DNA from: Chelonoidis abingdonii
Lineage: Eukaryota > Chordata > Testudines > Testudinidae
Reading direction: 5' to 3'
DNA: 64,000 nucleotides
NCBI RefSeq assembly: GCF_003597395.2
Contig: NC_133776.1
Span: 32,781,644-32,845,643 of the forward strand
Shown here: piece by piece, positions 23,961 through 35,802 of the stretch
Numbering within the stretch: the first letter of the stretch is position 1
How the letters are laid out: the number at the start of each line of letters is the position of its first letter
The notes under the pieces: model-generated
The model's database searches: none
The model's input: only the letters and a program-made list of their open reading frames with translations
Told to the model about the DNA's origin: nothing
Position numbers and translations under genes: made by a program

Positions 23961-25227
23961 TAGTCTAACCACAGAGGAATGGTTCAAGTAATATGGGAGG
24001 TTATTGTTAGAAAAATTAATACACCAATTATGTATCCAGCAAAACAGACAGAGGACAAACAGACTTAGATATTCAGTTACTACATTCAATAGTCAAAGTA
24101 CATTCACCTGCAAAAAACAAAGACCGTACACCTGTCCAATTTTTTGAATATTAATAGTTGCTAGACATGCCTGATCTGTTTAATGTGTAATCAGAGATTT
24201 CACTCAGTTTAATGAAGGCACTAGAAATGTTACTCACTCTGTAATATAGTAATACTCTATTAAATAGAAAGGTCTGATGACTATACTCCTGTATGTCTCT
24301 TTAAACAAAAGCTCACTGCTGTAATGGTTGTTTTGTTTTATATTTACATGGCAAGGATATTAAACCTAAATAAATAAATAAATAGGAAAACATATTCTCT
24401 CCCCACCTGGCCCTGCAAATTCTATTCTTCCTTTTTAGAAAGTACATACTGCTTCCTGTGTGTCTTCCTCCCCCTCAAGGTAAAAAGCCCTTTGCTTTAT
24501 TCCTTTTTCTCTGGTCTTTTGGGGTCTACCCTCCAGGGCTTGAGACAATGTTTGATAGCCAGCAAATGCAAAGATGACAAATTGTCCAATCATTTTATGA
24601 CACTGGGCCATTTTAAATTTACGCACAGATGCAAAATGAGCACTTCCACAGTAGAAACAGCTGTCAGGAGCCTGAGTCCCTTATTTTACTGAGTCAGTTT
24701 CATTGGCCCTGCCTTCTCAGTGCACATCATCTTGTCAATTTTTCACTGCTGTTTCCATCGCTGTTGCTAATTCTACTGCTTTGGGCCAGGTTAAGTTCCC
24801 CTCTCCCCAACCAGCAATTGTCTTTGAATTCTCTCATTATTAATATCAAACTATGTCTTCTGGGACATTTCTAAATGAGCAATATTCAGTTAATCTTTTT
24901 AGCTCTACGACAGACACAGGCCTCCTCTATCTGCTCTAAAACTTGAACCATTACACAGTAATGTCTGGCTTTGGTGTGTGGTGCTCTGTTAAGATCTTTG
25001 GCAGGTCTTCTAACCTTTTATTTCCTGCTTTCTGAGGTTGTAACAAACTCCCCTAGAGGGAGCAGGTACTACTGCCACAGACACTCACAAAAATTGCTTT
25101 CTGAGTATTCGACTCCTTATCTATAATCACATCGACAGGAAAATAGTGGCCCCATCTTTTACTATATTGCTGCCACTCCTCCTTTGCTCCATAAAGTTGT
25201 TATTCTTATGTTTTTCCTTGTTGTCAG
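23961..25227. other. Non-coding stretch, nothing recognised
   Basis: AT-rich sequence with a short AAAT microsatellite at 24367-24385. No gene is recognised. Confidence 0.4.
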
Positions 25228-26145
25228 TTTTGTAAAGGGACCACTCAGTGCAGAAGAAATATATTTTACTTCAAGTACTGCAGGCAGGGAACATGCTGCT
25301 ATATTCAACTATATGTGGGGGGAGGACACTAATAGTGCTTAATTTGTAGTGAAAGAGGTGCTGGGGCTCAAGCAATTTTTTTGTATTCATAACAATAGGC
25401 ACTGACTCCATGAGTGCTCCGGAACTGGAGCATCCATGGAAAAAAATTGGTGGGTGCTCAGCACCCACTGGCAGCTCACCGTGGCCCTGCCCCACCCCTT
25501 ACTCCAGTTTACCTTTGCCTCCGCCTCCTTTGCAAGCACGCCACCGCATCCTGCTTCTCCCCCGCCTCCCAGCGCTTGTGCCGCGACACAGCTGATTCGT
25601 GGGGCAGGAAGGGAGGGGAGAGGAGGGGGAATGCAGCAGGCTGGGGGAAGAGGCAGGGGCCGGGGGGGGATTTGGGGAAGGGATCCAATAGGGCAGGGAT
25701 GGGGCGGGGACTTTGGGGATGGGGTTGGAATGGGGGTGGAGCCAGGGGCAGGGAAAGGGGCTGGGGCGGCATGGGCACCTACCAGCGCCAAGAAAGTTGG
25801 CGCCTATGTTCATAACTAGTGTGGCAAGCCCAGTGGTGCTGGGACTATGAACTGCCAAATGGATACCCCTCTGAGCGACACTAGCTACAGCGACCTAAGC
25901 ACTGACCACACTGGTGCTATGTTGACAAGAATCACTCTCCTGCAGATATATCTTCCACTTCTTGCAAAGGTGAAATAATTATGCCCACAGGAGAGCACTC
26001 TCCCATTGGCATAGAGCATCTTCATCAGGCACACTGCAGCTGTGCTGATACATCACTTCTAGTGTAGACCTATCCTGAGTAACCCAGTTAACCCCCTGAG
26101 GACCACTTTACTACCATTATTGCACTAAAATTCCTATGCTTTTCT
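25228..26145. repeat. Copy B of the dispersed repeat, split by later insertions
   Basis: Outer parts 25228-25325 and 26074-26140 align with copy A at 23743-23955. The roughly 745 bp between them is absent from copy A. It holds a hAT-like MITE at 25394-25808 and, around it, other sequence ending in a CTAGTGTAGACC-type DNA-transposon terminus near 26055-26066. Confidence 0.55.
25394..25808. mobile_element. hAT-like MITE, GC-rich (family C)
   Basis: The exact octamer TTCATAAC flanks both sides (25386-25393 and 25809-25816). The ends AATAGGCACTGAC and TTGGCGCCTATG are imperfect inverted repeats. The body is GC-rich, with runs of G on the + strand that produce many spurious open frames. Confidence 0.85.
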
Positions 26146-27020
26146 TTAAGAAGTAGTGGGGGGAGGGGTAGGCACTTGGAATTAGCTGGCAGAGTTTGCA
26201 AGTTATGTTGGCTTTGCTAGCAAAGATCATAAGCGATTTGACCCAAAGCTAATGGGCTGGCAGAACTTACAAACTATTGCAAAGCTCTGTTTCTAGTTCA
26301 GTAGTTCCCAAAGTGAACTGAGGTCTGAAGTTGGTATTATGGAGTTCCATTCCTTGAGCCAGGGAGGGAACGTGCCAGAATAGCCTACTGGCACTTTTGC
26401 CACAAGGAGGATGCAATTTTGTTCTCAAAATGGCTTACTTTGCTGCATGACCTCTCATGCATGATGTGTGAGAGGTCATGCTGTGCGAGAGGTCATGCTG
26501 TGCGAGGGGGATTCCCATGCTGATGGGAGCATGCTGGTAGTACCAGAAATGAAAGGGGTTTGTGACATCTAGTCAGGTGGAGAAAAAAGGGGGGGGAACT
26601 ACAGCTTTAGTTGTGTCCTGCTCCTCCCATCACAATGGACGCTGTAGTTGCATTGTGCCACTGCAGCCTCCTCCCTTTTTCCCAGCCAGAGTTTACTCAG
26701 GCACACAGACCTGCTCCAACCCTAATGTGTGTTATCTTAATTAAAAACAGCAATAAGTAATTAGTGGAAACAAGTGGGCACTTGAAGCTGAACAGTATTA
26801 AATGTAATTTATGCATTTTTTAATGAATAAAAAAGCAGAGAAGTTAGGCCCAGATCAAAGGTATTTGGGTACCAAACTTGCACTGATTTCACCCAGGTTT
26901 AGTCATTTATAATTTAAGAAAACAAATCTGATCTTTTATTTATTGTTTGCCCTGCACATTGCAGAGTTTGCCTGATGTCAAATTTCATAAATATTCTGGT
27001 TAGTTGAAAACTCAGCAAAT
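26146..27020. other. Non-coding stretch, possible hAT fragment
   Basis: A CAGTAGTTCCCAAAGTG segment near 26300 resembles a hAT terminus, but I found no matching right end. Near 26450-26505 a short unit containing GAGAGGTCATGCTGTGC is repeated two to three times. Otherwise nothing is recognised. Confidence 0.35.
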
Positions 27021-27026
27021 TCAATT

Positions 27027-27202
27027 AGTGAGACAGGGTAGGTAAGATAATATCTTTTATTGGACCAATGTCTGCTGGTGAAAAAGACAAGCTTTAAAGC
27101 TCCATGAAGTTCTTCAAATTTCTCTGTGTAGCTCAAAAGCTTGTCTTTCACCAACAGATGTTGGTCCAATAAAAGATATTACCTCATCCACCTTGTCTCT
27201 CT
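27027..27202. repeat. Long hairpin-forming inverted repeat, possibly Penelope tail
   Basis: Arms of about 70 bp (27027-27101 and 27131-27202) are near-complementary around a 30-base loop. Both arms contain the ATCTTTTATTGGACCAA block or its complement. From memory this motif accompanies Penelope-like elements in turtles. That link is inference. Confidence 0.6.
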
Positions 27203-27326
27203 AATATCGTGGGATCAACACCACTACAAGAACATGGCAAACAGCAAATTCAGTTATCTTTCTATAGCATTCAGAATGCTGTAGAACACTCCTGCAGTGG
27301 ACTCCAGCAATCATTTTACACTACAG

Positions 27327-27631
27327 CAGGGGTAGGCAAACTATGGCACGAGTGCCGAAGGCGGCACACGAGCTGATTTTCAGTGACATTTACACTGCCC
27401 AGGTCCTGGCCACCAGTCTGGGGGGCTCTGCATTTTAATTTAATTTTAAAAGATACTTCTTAAACATTTTAAAAACCTTATTTATTTTACATACAATAGT
27501 TTAGTTATATATTATAGAGTTTACAGAAAGAGACCTTCTACAAACATTAAAATGTATTACTGGCACACGAAACCTTAAATCTGAGTGAATAAAGACTCGG
27601 CACACCACTTCTGATAGGTTGCCAACTCCTG
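27327..27631. mobile_element. hAT-type MITE (family A)
   Basis: The ends CAGGGGTAGGCAAACT and AGGTTGCCAACTCCTG are inverted repeats, flanked by the exact octamer CACTACAG (27319-27326 and 27632-27639). It is the best preserved copy of the family also seen at 2171 and 7096. It has no coding capacity. Confidence 0.95.
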
Positions 27632-27647
27632 CACTACAGGAATGCAA

Positions 27648-28290
27648 TGATTAAGAACAGTTATGCTGGGTCAGACCAGTGGTCCATCTTGCCCAGTATC
27701 CGGTCTTCTGACAGTGGCCGATGCCAGGTACTTCACAGGGAATGAACAGAACAGGCAATCAAATGATTCTGTCATCCATTTCCAGCTTCTAGTGAAGAAT
27801 CTAGGGATACTCAGAGCATGGTGTTGCCCCTCTGCCCATCCTGGCTAATAGCCATTGATTGACCTATCTCCCATGAACTTATCTACTTCTTGTGAACCCT
27901 GTTATAGTTCTGGCCTTCACAACATCCTCTGGCAAGGAGTTCCATGGATTAACTGTGCATTGTGTGAAGAAGTATTTCCTTTTGTTTGTTTTAAACTTGC
28001 TGCCTATTAATTTCATTGGGTGACACCTAGTTCTCGTGTTATGAGAAGGAGTAAATGATGTTTCCTGATTCCCTTTCTCCACACCAATCAAGATTTAGAG
28101 ACCTCTATCCGATCCCCCCTTAGTCATCTCTTTTCCAAGCTGAAGCGTCCCCATTTTTTTAATTTCTCCTCATACGGAAGCTGTTCCATACCCCTAATCA
28201 TTTTAGTTGCCCTTCTCTGTAGCTTTTCCAATATATTTTTTTTAAGGTGGGGCATCCAGATCTGCACAGAGTATTTAAGATTACTAAAGC
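27648..28290 (-). mobile_element. CR1 LINE 3' part, minus strand
   Basis: Read on the minus strand, the 3' tail appears at 27650-27740 (complement of CTGGGTCAGACCAGTGGTCC and TCCGGTCTTCTGACAGTGGCC). It is preceded by the reverse-transcriptase C-terminal region at 28124-28312 with [11 protein letters not shown] and [24 protein letters not shown] peptides. It is truncated and frame-broken. Confidence 0.85.
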
Positions 28291-28299
28291 ATGTTAACC

Positions 28300-29640
28300 G
28301 TGCTTGCATCAAAGCATGTACACTCTACAGCGGGCTTGCTCCTGGATGGGACAGAAGGGAGATGTGTTAGCAGAGCCACTAGGGGGGGCGAGAAAACCAC
28401 TCAGTTTGGTGCAGTGATTCACCATCTAGGGAGGACTGCAGTGGATAAAGCTGAGACTCCTTAAGAGGAGTACAGGTTTTTCAAGGTCACTAACCCTTGT
28501 CATTCTTGTTTTCTGACCATGAATGACAGCGAAGAACTATTGCACCAGACACGCCCAACCTCTATGCCCCCCCATAGTTTTTTTTCATGAGTTCTGTACA
28601 ATTGCTGGATCATCTTGCTGAGCAGAGTGCACTTCTCATATGGGATGTTTGCAGCCTGCACAGCATCTCTCTTCTCCACATGACTTAAGGACTTGCAGGG
28701 TCAAACGCAGGGTGCGCCACCAGTACTTTGTTGCTTGAAGAATTTATTTTGTAAGTTTGACTTCACTAAGAATTTAGAGGAGGAATTGGCATAAACATCT
28801 TGGAAATCTGGCAGAAGTAACACCTTACAAGGCAGCTGTTCGGTGACATAATTTATAATAAATGGAAAAAAATGTTTTGGAGGGGATGAAACTTTAGCAT
28901 CCAGGGCTGTCTAGGAGGAAAAACAGGGAGTGAATCAATAGCAGGTGGAGTATGTGTCTTGCCATGGTGACATAACAGCATGACTTGTTTAAAACTGATT
29001 TTATCTGATTCCTGTTTCATTACAATATTGCAGTGTATACAACATGGTAGAAGAAGTTTAACATACATATTAGAGTTAGTTGTCTGTCCATAAACACTAA
29101 TATGACTATGTTAATAATCATAGGGAATAAAATATAGCATATGTAAACACCAAAGTAAAGCATTCCAATTTTAAGGTAATAACAAAGCCTCTGGACTAAC
29201 TGTATATGTTACACAGACCTTCTATTGTTTGAGGCTCATTCTCCCTTATCTAGAAGGTGGTGATTTGAGAGTCATCAGCTTAGAAATAACAATGAAAGCC
29301 ATGAGTATGCTGTTTCAGAACTTACTATGGTTTTAAAAAAGAAGCTATCAGAGCAAACTCAGAGCAATGGAGTTAAACCTGTCTGAACCTGCCCATCCAT
29401 TTTATCAGCCAAACAAACTTCATTAATCTTTGGTTAGCTGCCTCATTTCTTTGACTCAATCCTATGATAGGCTAGTGAACCAGTTAGTGACTGGTTAATT
29501 TGACCTTTTTTTAATTCTAACTCTTTAGTTTCCAAACTGAGCCATTAGTATCCCCCATCTGTCAGAGGAGACAGTACATACAAATAAGTCTGTCCTTTCT
29601 CATGGTACTTTTTAAAGAAGATCACTATTAAGTAATATTT
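28300..29640. other. Non-coding stretch, nothing recognised
   Basis: AT-rich unique sequence with no gene or repeat I can name. Confidence 0.4.
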
Positions 29641-29644
29641 AATA

Positions 29645-29995
29645 GATAGTAGAATTTAAGGCCAGACGGGACCATTAGATTATCAGGTCTGACCTTTATA
29701 TCACAAGCCATTAAATTTTACCCCAGTACTGAACCCAATAATTTGTATTTGGCTAAATCATATCTTCCAGAAAGACATTCGTCTTGACTGGGAGACATCA
29801 AGAGATGGAAAATTCACTTCTTCATTTGGTAGTTTGTTCCAAAGGTTAATCACCCTCATTGTTCAAAATTTGTGCCTAATTTCTGATTTGAATTTGTCTG
29901 GCTTCTGCTTCCAGCCATTGTTTTTGGTTATGCTTTTCTCTGCTAGATTAAAGAACCATTTAATGTTTTCTGCTCCTAAAGATACTTACACACTT
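29645..29995 (-). mobile_element. Old CR1 fragment, minus strand
   Basis: Segments AAGGCCAGACGGGACCATTA and GTTCCAAAGGTTAATCACCC in this order match the complement of the CR1 3' untranslated region. Divergence is high, so this is an old copy. Confidence 0.7.
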
Positions 29996-30084
29996 GGACA
30001 AAGCACAAGAGAGACACATACTGTACCTATATAACAACAAGCACCTGTATGTAAGGTTCTGCCTTAGTTCTCATCCTTCGGAGA

Positions 30085-30355
30085 GCCCACTGGGTCTTAA
30101 TCCTGGTCTACTCAACAAACTTATGTTAGTGTAACTGTGTCGCTCAGGGTGTTGAAAATCCACACCCCTTAGCAACACATTTAAACCAACCTAACTCCGG
30201 GAGTACACAGCGCTGTGTTAACAGGATGGCTTCTCCTGTTGACATAGCTACTGTCTCTGAGAGAGGTGGAGTACCTACGACGATGGGGAAAGCTCTCCTG
30301 TCAGTGTAGGTAGCATCTTTGCGAAGCATTAGTGGTGTGGTACTGTAGACAAGCC
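30085..30355. repeat. DNA-transposon MITE remnant
   Basis: The left part CTGGTCTACTCAACAAACTTA and the right part TACTGTAGACAAGCCCA look like decayed TGTCTACAC-type termini with an AACTGTGTCGCTCAGGG-like interior. No clean target duplication was found. Confidence 0.4.
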
Positions 30356-31460
30356 CACAGTCAGTGTCCTTCGAGGAATCCAGGATCCTCCTGTCCAGTC
30401 TTCTCCTGATGTTTAAGAAAATGCTTCCTGAAGCATTCTATGTTTTTTTATTTTTCCCTTAAAGCTGAAGTGTTAATGAAATATATGCTAATGAATGGTA
30501 CCGTGATTTAACAAGATACAGGTTCTACTTTGGCTTTAGTTGTCCTCTTCTTAGTTAACTACATTCTTTTCTCTTCTTTTATTGCCTAATATTAATTCAT
30601 ACCTTGATACATACTGCTTCACATGCCATCAGAACTGTTGGTGTAGATATTGTGTTTATGAAGTATAACTGCAATACACCTCTCCTGCTTAGTGGCTCAA
30701 TAACAGATGGATGTGTTAGTCATTGGCCTGGTGTGAGTTTCGAGTTCTCTTGTGGCACTGATTTTGAACAGTATATTACAGCAATATTACATATAAAAAT
30801 ATCCAGTGTAGCCTCAATCCTCAGTTGTAGGAAAGGAGCACATAGTGCATCTGAAGAAAGGGAGGTGCAGAGGCTTTCAGCCAACTTTGCACTAGGCAAG
30901 CCCAGACATGAGTTACAGTAGTCCTAAGGCTGCTCTAGTTTGACCCCCAGAGGCTGTCACAACAGGCAGAGATTCTGGGGCAAAGAGGAGTCTTGGCCAC
31001 ACTTCCTTTCCCCACAGCCAGTCCCTGTAATCTAGCCACATGGTGAGGGTTTTAGGATAAGAGCTATTACGCTGGCCATCGATTGATCCCTTGTTGATCC
31101 ATTAGGGGCTAGCCATGCTGACTGTAGGACCACTTTGAGCTGCTGGAGTGATACACAGCATCCCTCAGATAGCCGAGATTGAGGCCTGGCTGTAACTTTG
31201 TTCTAAGTGTTGATTTATATTCACATTGCATGCCATTTCCACCACCACAAATATTTCTTTACATTTAGTACTTCCATTTTGCCTAGATTACTGCCTTCTT
31301 GAGTCAGTCTTCAGTCTGAAACCTGTAGTTATACTTCCTTAGTTTTAATCTTTTCAGAACAAATTATGCAGTATCAGAACTAGCCAATATATGGATGGGA
31401 GACATCAGAGGAAGATGGTATAAAAAGTGAGCTTTGTAATCCACTAGTGTAAAACACTTA
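30356..31460. other. Non-coding stretch, nothing recognised
   Basis: No repeat or gene is recognised. The longest open frame (30604-30921) has no known domain. Confidence 0.4.
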
Positions 31461-31465
31461 TCTGA

Positions 31466-31727
31466 GGGTATGTTTGCACTGCAGCTGGCAGTGTGCTCTG
31501 CTTGAAGTAGTGCACTAAAAATAGCAGTGTAGTTGGGGGTAGCAGCATCTCAGACTAGCCACCTGATTACCCACCTACCCAGGGTACATACTCCGGCAGC
31601 TAGCACAAGCTTCTCCTTGTGTCATCCCCAGCTACTCTACTATTTTTAGCTTTATTGCTCAATTAGAGCTAGCACGTCTGTCTGCGAAGTGGGGAAGCAC
31701 CCTCCCAGCTGCAGTGTAGACATACCC
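31466..31727. mobile_element. Harbinger-like MITE
   Basis: Ends GGGTATGTTTGCACTGCAGC and GCTGCAGTGTAGACATACCC are inverted repeats, flanked by the triplet TGA on both sides (31463-31465 and 31728-31730). The terminal GGGTATGTCTACACT-like sequence is shared with the Harbinger element at 37874. The interior has an AAAATAGCAGTGTAG inverted motif also present in the 21064 copy. Confidence 0.75.
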
Positions 31728-31737
31728 TGAGTCAGCA

Positions 31738-31930
31738 CTGTGTCACCCTGAGTGAGCATGGGACCAGTGACTGCCCTAGGCTTAGGAGCACTTTGCTGCT
31801 AGTGGTGATGCAGTCTTTCAGGTAAGACATAAAACTGACATCCCAGATACTTGTGAACAGTAAACAGCCCATTGGAACTTTTCTCTAGAGTAAAGTGAGT
31901 TGATTCTAGTGTCCTGGCCAAATATAGCTA
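31738..31930. repeat. Ancient repeat fragment
   Basis: The segment with TTCAGGTAAGACATAAAACTG and GTGTCCTGGCCAAATA resembles a widely conserved vertebrate SINE- or LINE-tail sequence. I cannot assign the family. Confidence 0.4.
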
Positions 31931-33228
31931 GAAGAATTATAGTCTAACAAAACTTCTACTTCCTTGAACACTTATGATGTCCACTTCCTGTCCTAAACTA
32001 TTGTATAATATTTAACATTGCTCAGCAATGCTAAACAGTCCCCACATCCACCCCAGCTGTGGCCATATTTTAGTGATAGGGGAGGTGATGTGTGTAGGTG
32101 AAGGACCTAATTCTGCATGGACACTTACTGTTGTGAATTCTCATTGACATCCGTGGAAGCTGCAGACACTCAGCACCTTGCAGAAAAGGGCTCGTGTTTA
32201 GGTAAGGCACTTTGGAAAGGCTATGTAAACTAACCCCCTGTGTACTTAACCTACCCACTACAGAATGCCTTCAGAATGATCTTTAGAGCTTGCTCTTGTA
32301 AAAGAGATTTATTGCACTCATGGATTCTGTTCTTTAAACCCCTGTTATTGTTACTTTGACTTAACAGGGCATGTGTTTATGGAGTGAGCATGTACTGGAC
32401 TGACCATGCTCTCTGACAACACAGATAGGTGGTTGGCCCTATCTCACAATGGGAGAAGTGTTTTCCATCACCAGCTGGGGAAGGGGGCAGCAGAACTTTC
32501 TATCTGTCCACCCACTGAGCCTAGATAGGAACCATATTAATAGATGATAGTTAATGAGGTCGATAGTTACCTACTACTCTTTCCAATGCCTCTGAAAGAA
32601 GAAAGTTTTAAGTTTGTGGCCATAATTTTCTCATCTGCAATTCTTTCCTAGAGAATATGGCAGGATGGGTTTCAGTGAATCATTTACATCTTCCTTATGC
32701 AAATTTTCCCAGCATGCATTGATCTTTATGGATTAAATACCCTTTATAAAAAGATCATCAATTACTATCATCATTAAAGGCTACTGAATACATTGAGGAC
32801 AAGTTTCAGATTTCAGCTGTTTTTGCTGGAATGCTGCTCACACAAGTGTGGCTTGAATTATTTTATAATTTCCTTTTATAATAGGGAAATGCTCTTTTCC
32901 CTTCCACTACCTCTTAACTGAAAATGGCTAAAGTAAGTTTGCTCAAAATTCTTATGCACACCCAAATTACTTTCAGGCTGAGACCAAGTCTGAGGAATAT
33001 CAGCTCCTCTGGGCTGCTTGTTTCAGAAAGACATAAGCATGTCAAACCAGGGATATTAATAGAAATGGTTATTCAGCACCAGCTATAATGACCTATACTT
33101 CTGAACTCTCTGATTCCCTTAATTATCTACTAAAGTTATGGTGCAATAGTCTTACTAATGCTGCTTTTAATACTTGTCTCTAGGCCATTCACCATGATAT
33201 TACAAACTACTTTTACAGAAGGAGCACG
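31931..33228. other. Non-coding stretch, nothing recognised
   Basis: AT-rich sequence with a faint palindromic MITE remnant near 32100-32200. No gene is recognised. Confidence 0.4.
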
Positions 33229-33236
33229 GTCTAGTG

Positions 33237-33542
33237 CAAGGATTAGCAGCCTTTGGCACGTGGCCTGTCAGGGAAATCCACTGGGGGGCTGGAATGGTTT
33301 GTTTACCTGCAGCATCCACAGATTTGGCAGACCGCAGCTCCCACTGGCCACTGTTTGCCATTCCAAGCCAACGGGGACTGCAGGAAGTGGCACGGGCAGA
33401 GAGATGTGCTGGCTGCCACTTCCCACCAGCTTGGAGCAGAGCTGCGATTTGCTGAACCTGCGGATGCTGCAGGAAAACAAACTGTCCTGGCCCGCCAGCG
33501 GATTTCCCTGACGAGATGCATACCAAAGGCTGCTGATCTCTG
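33237..33542. mobile_element. Palindromic hAT-like MITE (family D)
   Basis: The exact octamer GTCTAGTG flanks the element (33229-33236 and 33543-33550). Left end CAAGGATTAGCAGCCTTTGG and right end CCAAAGGCTGCTGATCTCTG are inverted repeats. Almost the whole element folds on itself: GGAAATCCACTGG, TGTTTACCTGCAGCATCC and GGCAGACCGCAGCTC each have a complement in the right half. Confidence 0.93.
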
Positions 33543-33550
33543 GTCTAGTG

Positions 33551-34270
33551 TTTAAAGAATGGGATTATGAGTCTAGAGAGCTGGGGGTTTTCAAAATGTA
33601 TTTTATTCCAGATTTGTTATTTGGCAAAAATACTCTTCTTATTTGGGCCATTTAACTTTCTCACAGGGATCAGATGGAGAATACTGGGGAGATTTTCAAA
33701 AGCACAAATGAGAGGGAGGTTGAGTCAGTGGGAACTGGGTACTTTACTGCCCTTTGGGCATTTGAAAAATCACCCCCTTATTCACTACTGTTTGTGAAAT
33801 ACTATGACAACTCTGAATGGAAAGTGCTATCTATATGCATTTCTAATACATCAATTCCTATGGAAACTAGGAGCCATTTAATTAATAGCAGGATTAGCCT
33901 TTAGGCACAACTCTGAGGAAGGGCGGTATATAAGCAGCATGGAATAACCCCAGAGACATTGTGGCTTTTATTTTGTTATTGTCATTGCCCCAAGTGGCAT
34001 TACTTTCTAGAGACATCCTTATTTACCTTCCAGGCCACTCAGTAGTTCCAAGGAAGGCCTGCAAGTGAAGCTGCAGATATTTTTATAAACTCTTTTATGT
34101 TACCAGAATAGTTTATTACTATAACCCCATTTTCTCAGGGAAAGAAGATTCAAACCACCCAGCAATCTTCTGTTTGCATGAATCATCCAAGCTTTGCCCT
34201 CATCTTTAGTTCATGATCAGTGCTATTATTTGGATGAAACATTGGTGTAATAGCCACATGTTTTTTTCTC
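33551..34270. other. Non-coding stretch with an old MITE remnant
   Basis: Positions 33690-33775 resemble an ancient palindromic MITE (GATTTTCAAAAGCAC to CATTTGAAAAATC). The rest is unrecognised. Confidence 0.4.
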
Positions 34271-34274
34271 CCAT

Positions 34275-34856
34275 TGTCACAGAGTTAACTCACCACTAGT
34301 GGCACCTCCTGCTGGCCATTCTGGAAATTAGTTCTGCCAAGCTTGCACTCTCCTTCCATCAGTGTCTTTCCCCCATGCTGTCTCACCCTGCAGCCCCTCT
34401 CACTCTGGGGACTGCAGTCTTCTCTTCATGGCTGGGCCCTCCAGCCAGTTCACTAAGGTCCCCCCCTTCCAGGGAATTCAAGTCAGGCTCACCTGCTACA
34501 CTAGGTTCAAGCTCAGGGACTCTATAACAAGCTGCCAACATCGCTGTATGGTCTGACCCCTTGCTGCTGTTTCCCTAGGCTTCTTCCTACTCATTTGGCT
34601 CCTCAGTCTTGGCAGCCTCTCAAGCCGCACCGCGCCGCCCCCAGGGAATAACTATAGCCTACTTCCCTGCCTTCCTACAGCCTGCTTACTGCTCCTGGGC
34701 TTTATACTGGCCCCACCTGTTCTTGCTCAGCTGAGCCAACTTCTAATTAACAGCATGCTTCCTGGCTCCTCCTCCATGTGCACCCAGTGGAGTTCATTGG
34801 CCTGCCTGGCCACTTAAATCCCTTTCAACTCTGTGTGGGGCAGATGCCCCGTCACA
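34275..34856 (-). mobile_element. LTR-like unit, probable solo LTR, minus orientation
   Basis: On the minus strand the unit starts TGTGACGGGGCATC and ends CTCTGTGACA, a TG...CA unit of 582 bp with a TATAAA at 34701-34706 (minus). No internal coding region adjoins it. The flanking bases (CCCAT and TTCAT) agree only partly, so the ends and LTR identity remain uncertain. Confidence 0.45.
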
Positions 34857-35139
34857 TTCATGTTCAAAATACTGTCATAATACATCAATTTCTTGACATG
34901 GATTCTTCATCGATTCTTATTTGATCTTGTGCTATCATATCTAATCAACTGCAACTCACATCTTGCTAGTCTACCAGTCTCCAGTGAATCAGTTACTGCT
35001 TATGCAATGTGCAACTGCTCAACTGTTTGATAGTTTAATCAGGGTGTTACTTCCCTGTGAATTTCATCACCTGTGTATTCCATGTGAGGGTAACAGCTGC
35101 TCCCCCCTCACCCCCCTTTAGAATATCAATCCATTCTGC
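34857..35139. other. Short non-coding stretch, nothing recognised
   Basis: AT-rich sequence between the LTR-like unit and a CR1 fragment. Confidence 0.4.
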
Positions 35140-35585
35140 CCCTTTGATTAAAGATCTAGAAAACATGACCCATAAGGAAAGATTGAAAAACATGGGTTTG
35201 TTTAGTCTAGAGAAAAGAAGACTGGGGGGCCGAGGGAGACAGGATAACAGTCTTCAAATATATAAAAGGTTGTTATAAAGAGGAAGATGATAAATTGTTC
35301 TCCTTGATCACCAAGGATAGGACAAGAAACAATGGGCTTAAATTGCAGTAAGGGAGATTTAGGTTAGACATTAAAAAAGCTTCCTAACTGTAAGGATAGT
35401 TATGCACTGGGACAAATTACTTAGGAAGGATGGGGACTCTCTGCACTGGAGGTTTTTAAGAACAGGTTAGACAAACACGTGTCAGGGATGCTCTGATAAT
35501 ATTTATTTTTGCCTCAGTGCAGGGAACTGGACTAGATGGCCTATCAAAGTCCCTTCCAGTCCTACATTTCTGTGATCTATGATAT
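35140..35585 (+). mobile_element. CR1 LINE 3' end, + strand
   Basis: The block GACCCATAAGGAAAGATTGA, then GTTTAGTCTAGAGAAAAGAAG, then GGACTAGATGGCC near the end follows the CR1 3' order. The last bases (TTTCTGTGATCTATGA) resemble the short terminal repeats of CR1. It is a 5'-truncated fragment. Confidence 0.85.
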
Positions 35586-35802
35586 TTCCCTCCTCCAACA
35601 CTCCAGGTAGGGCCTTTTCTGTTTTTGAAGTCAAACTTTGCACAACTCTTCCTTTAGGAATTTCAGCTGCGTCAATTTCATCCAAGATTTTCACATTACT
35701 TGAGAACATATTTTTTCAAGATTCTGTGCGGTGTATTTTTTGGTGCTTGATACCACTTTGTAGATGCCAAAGACAGTCCCTCAACAATGCAATTCCCTAA
35801 AT

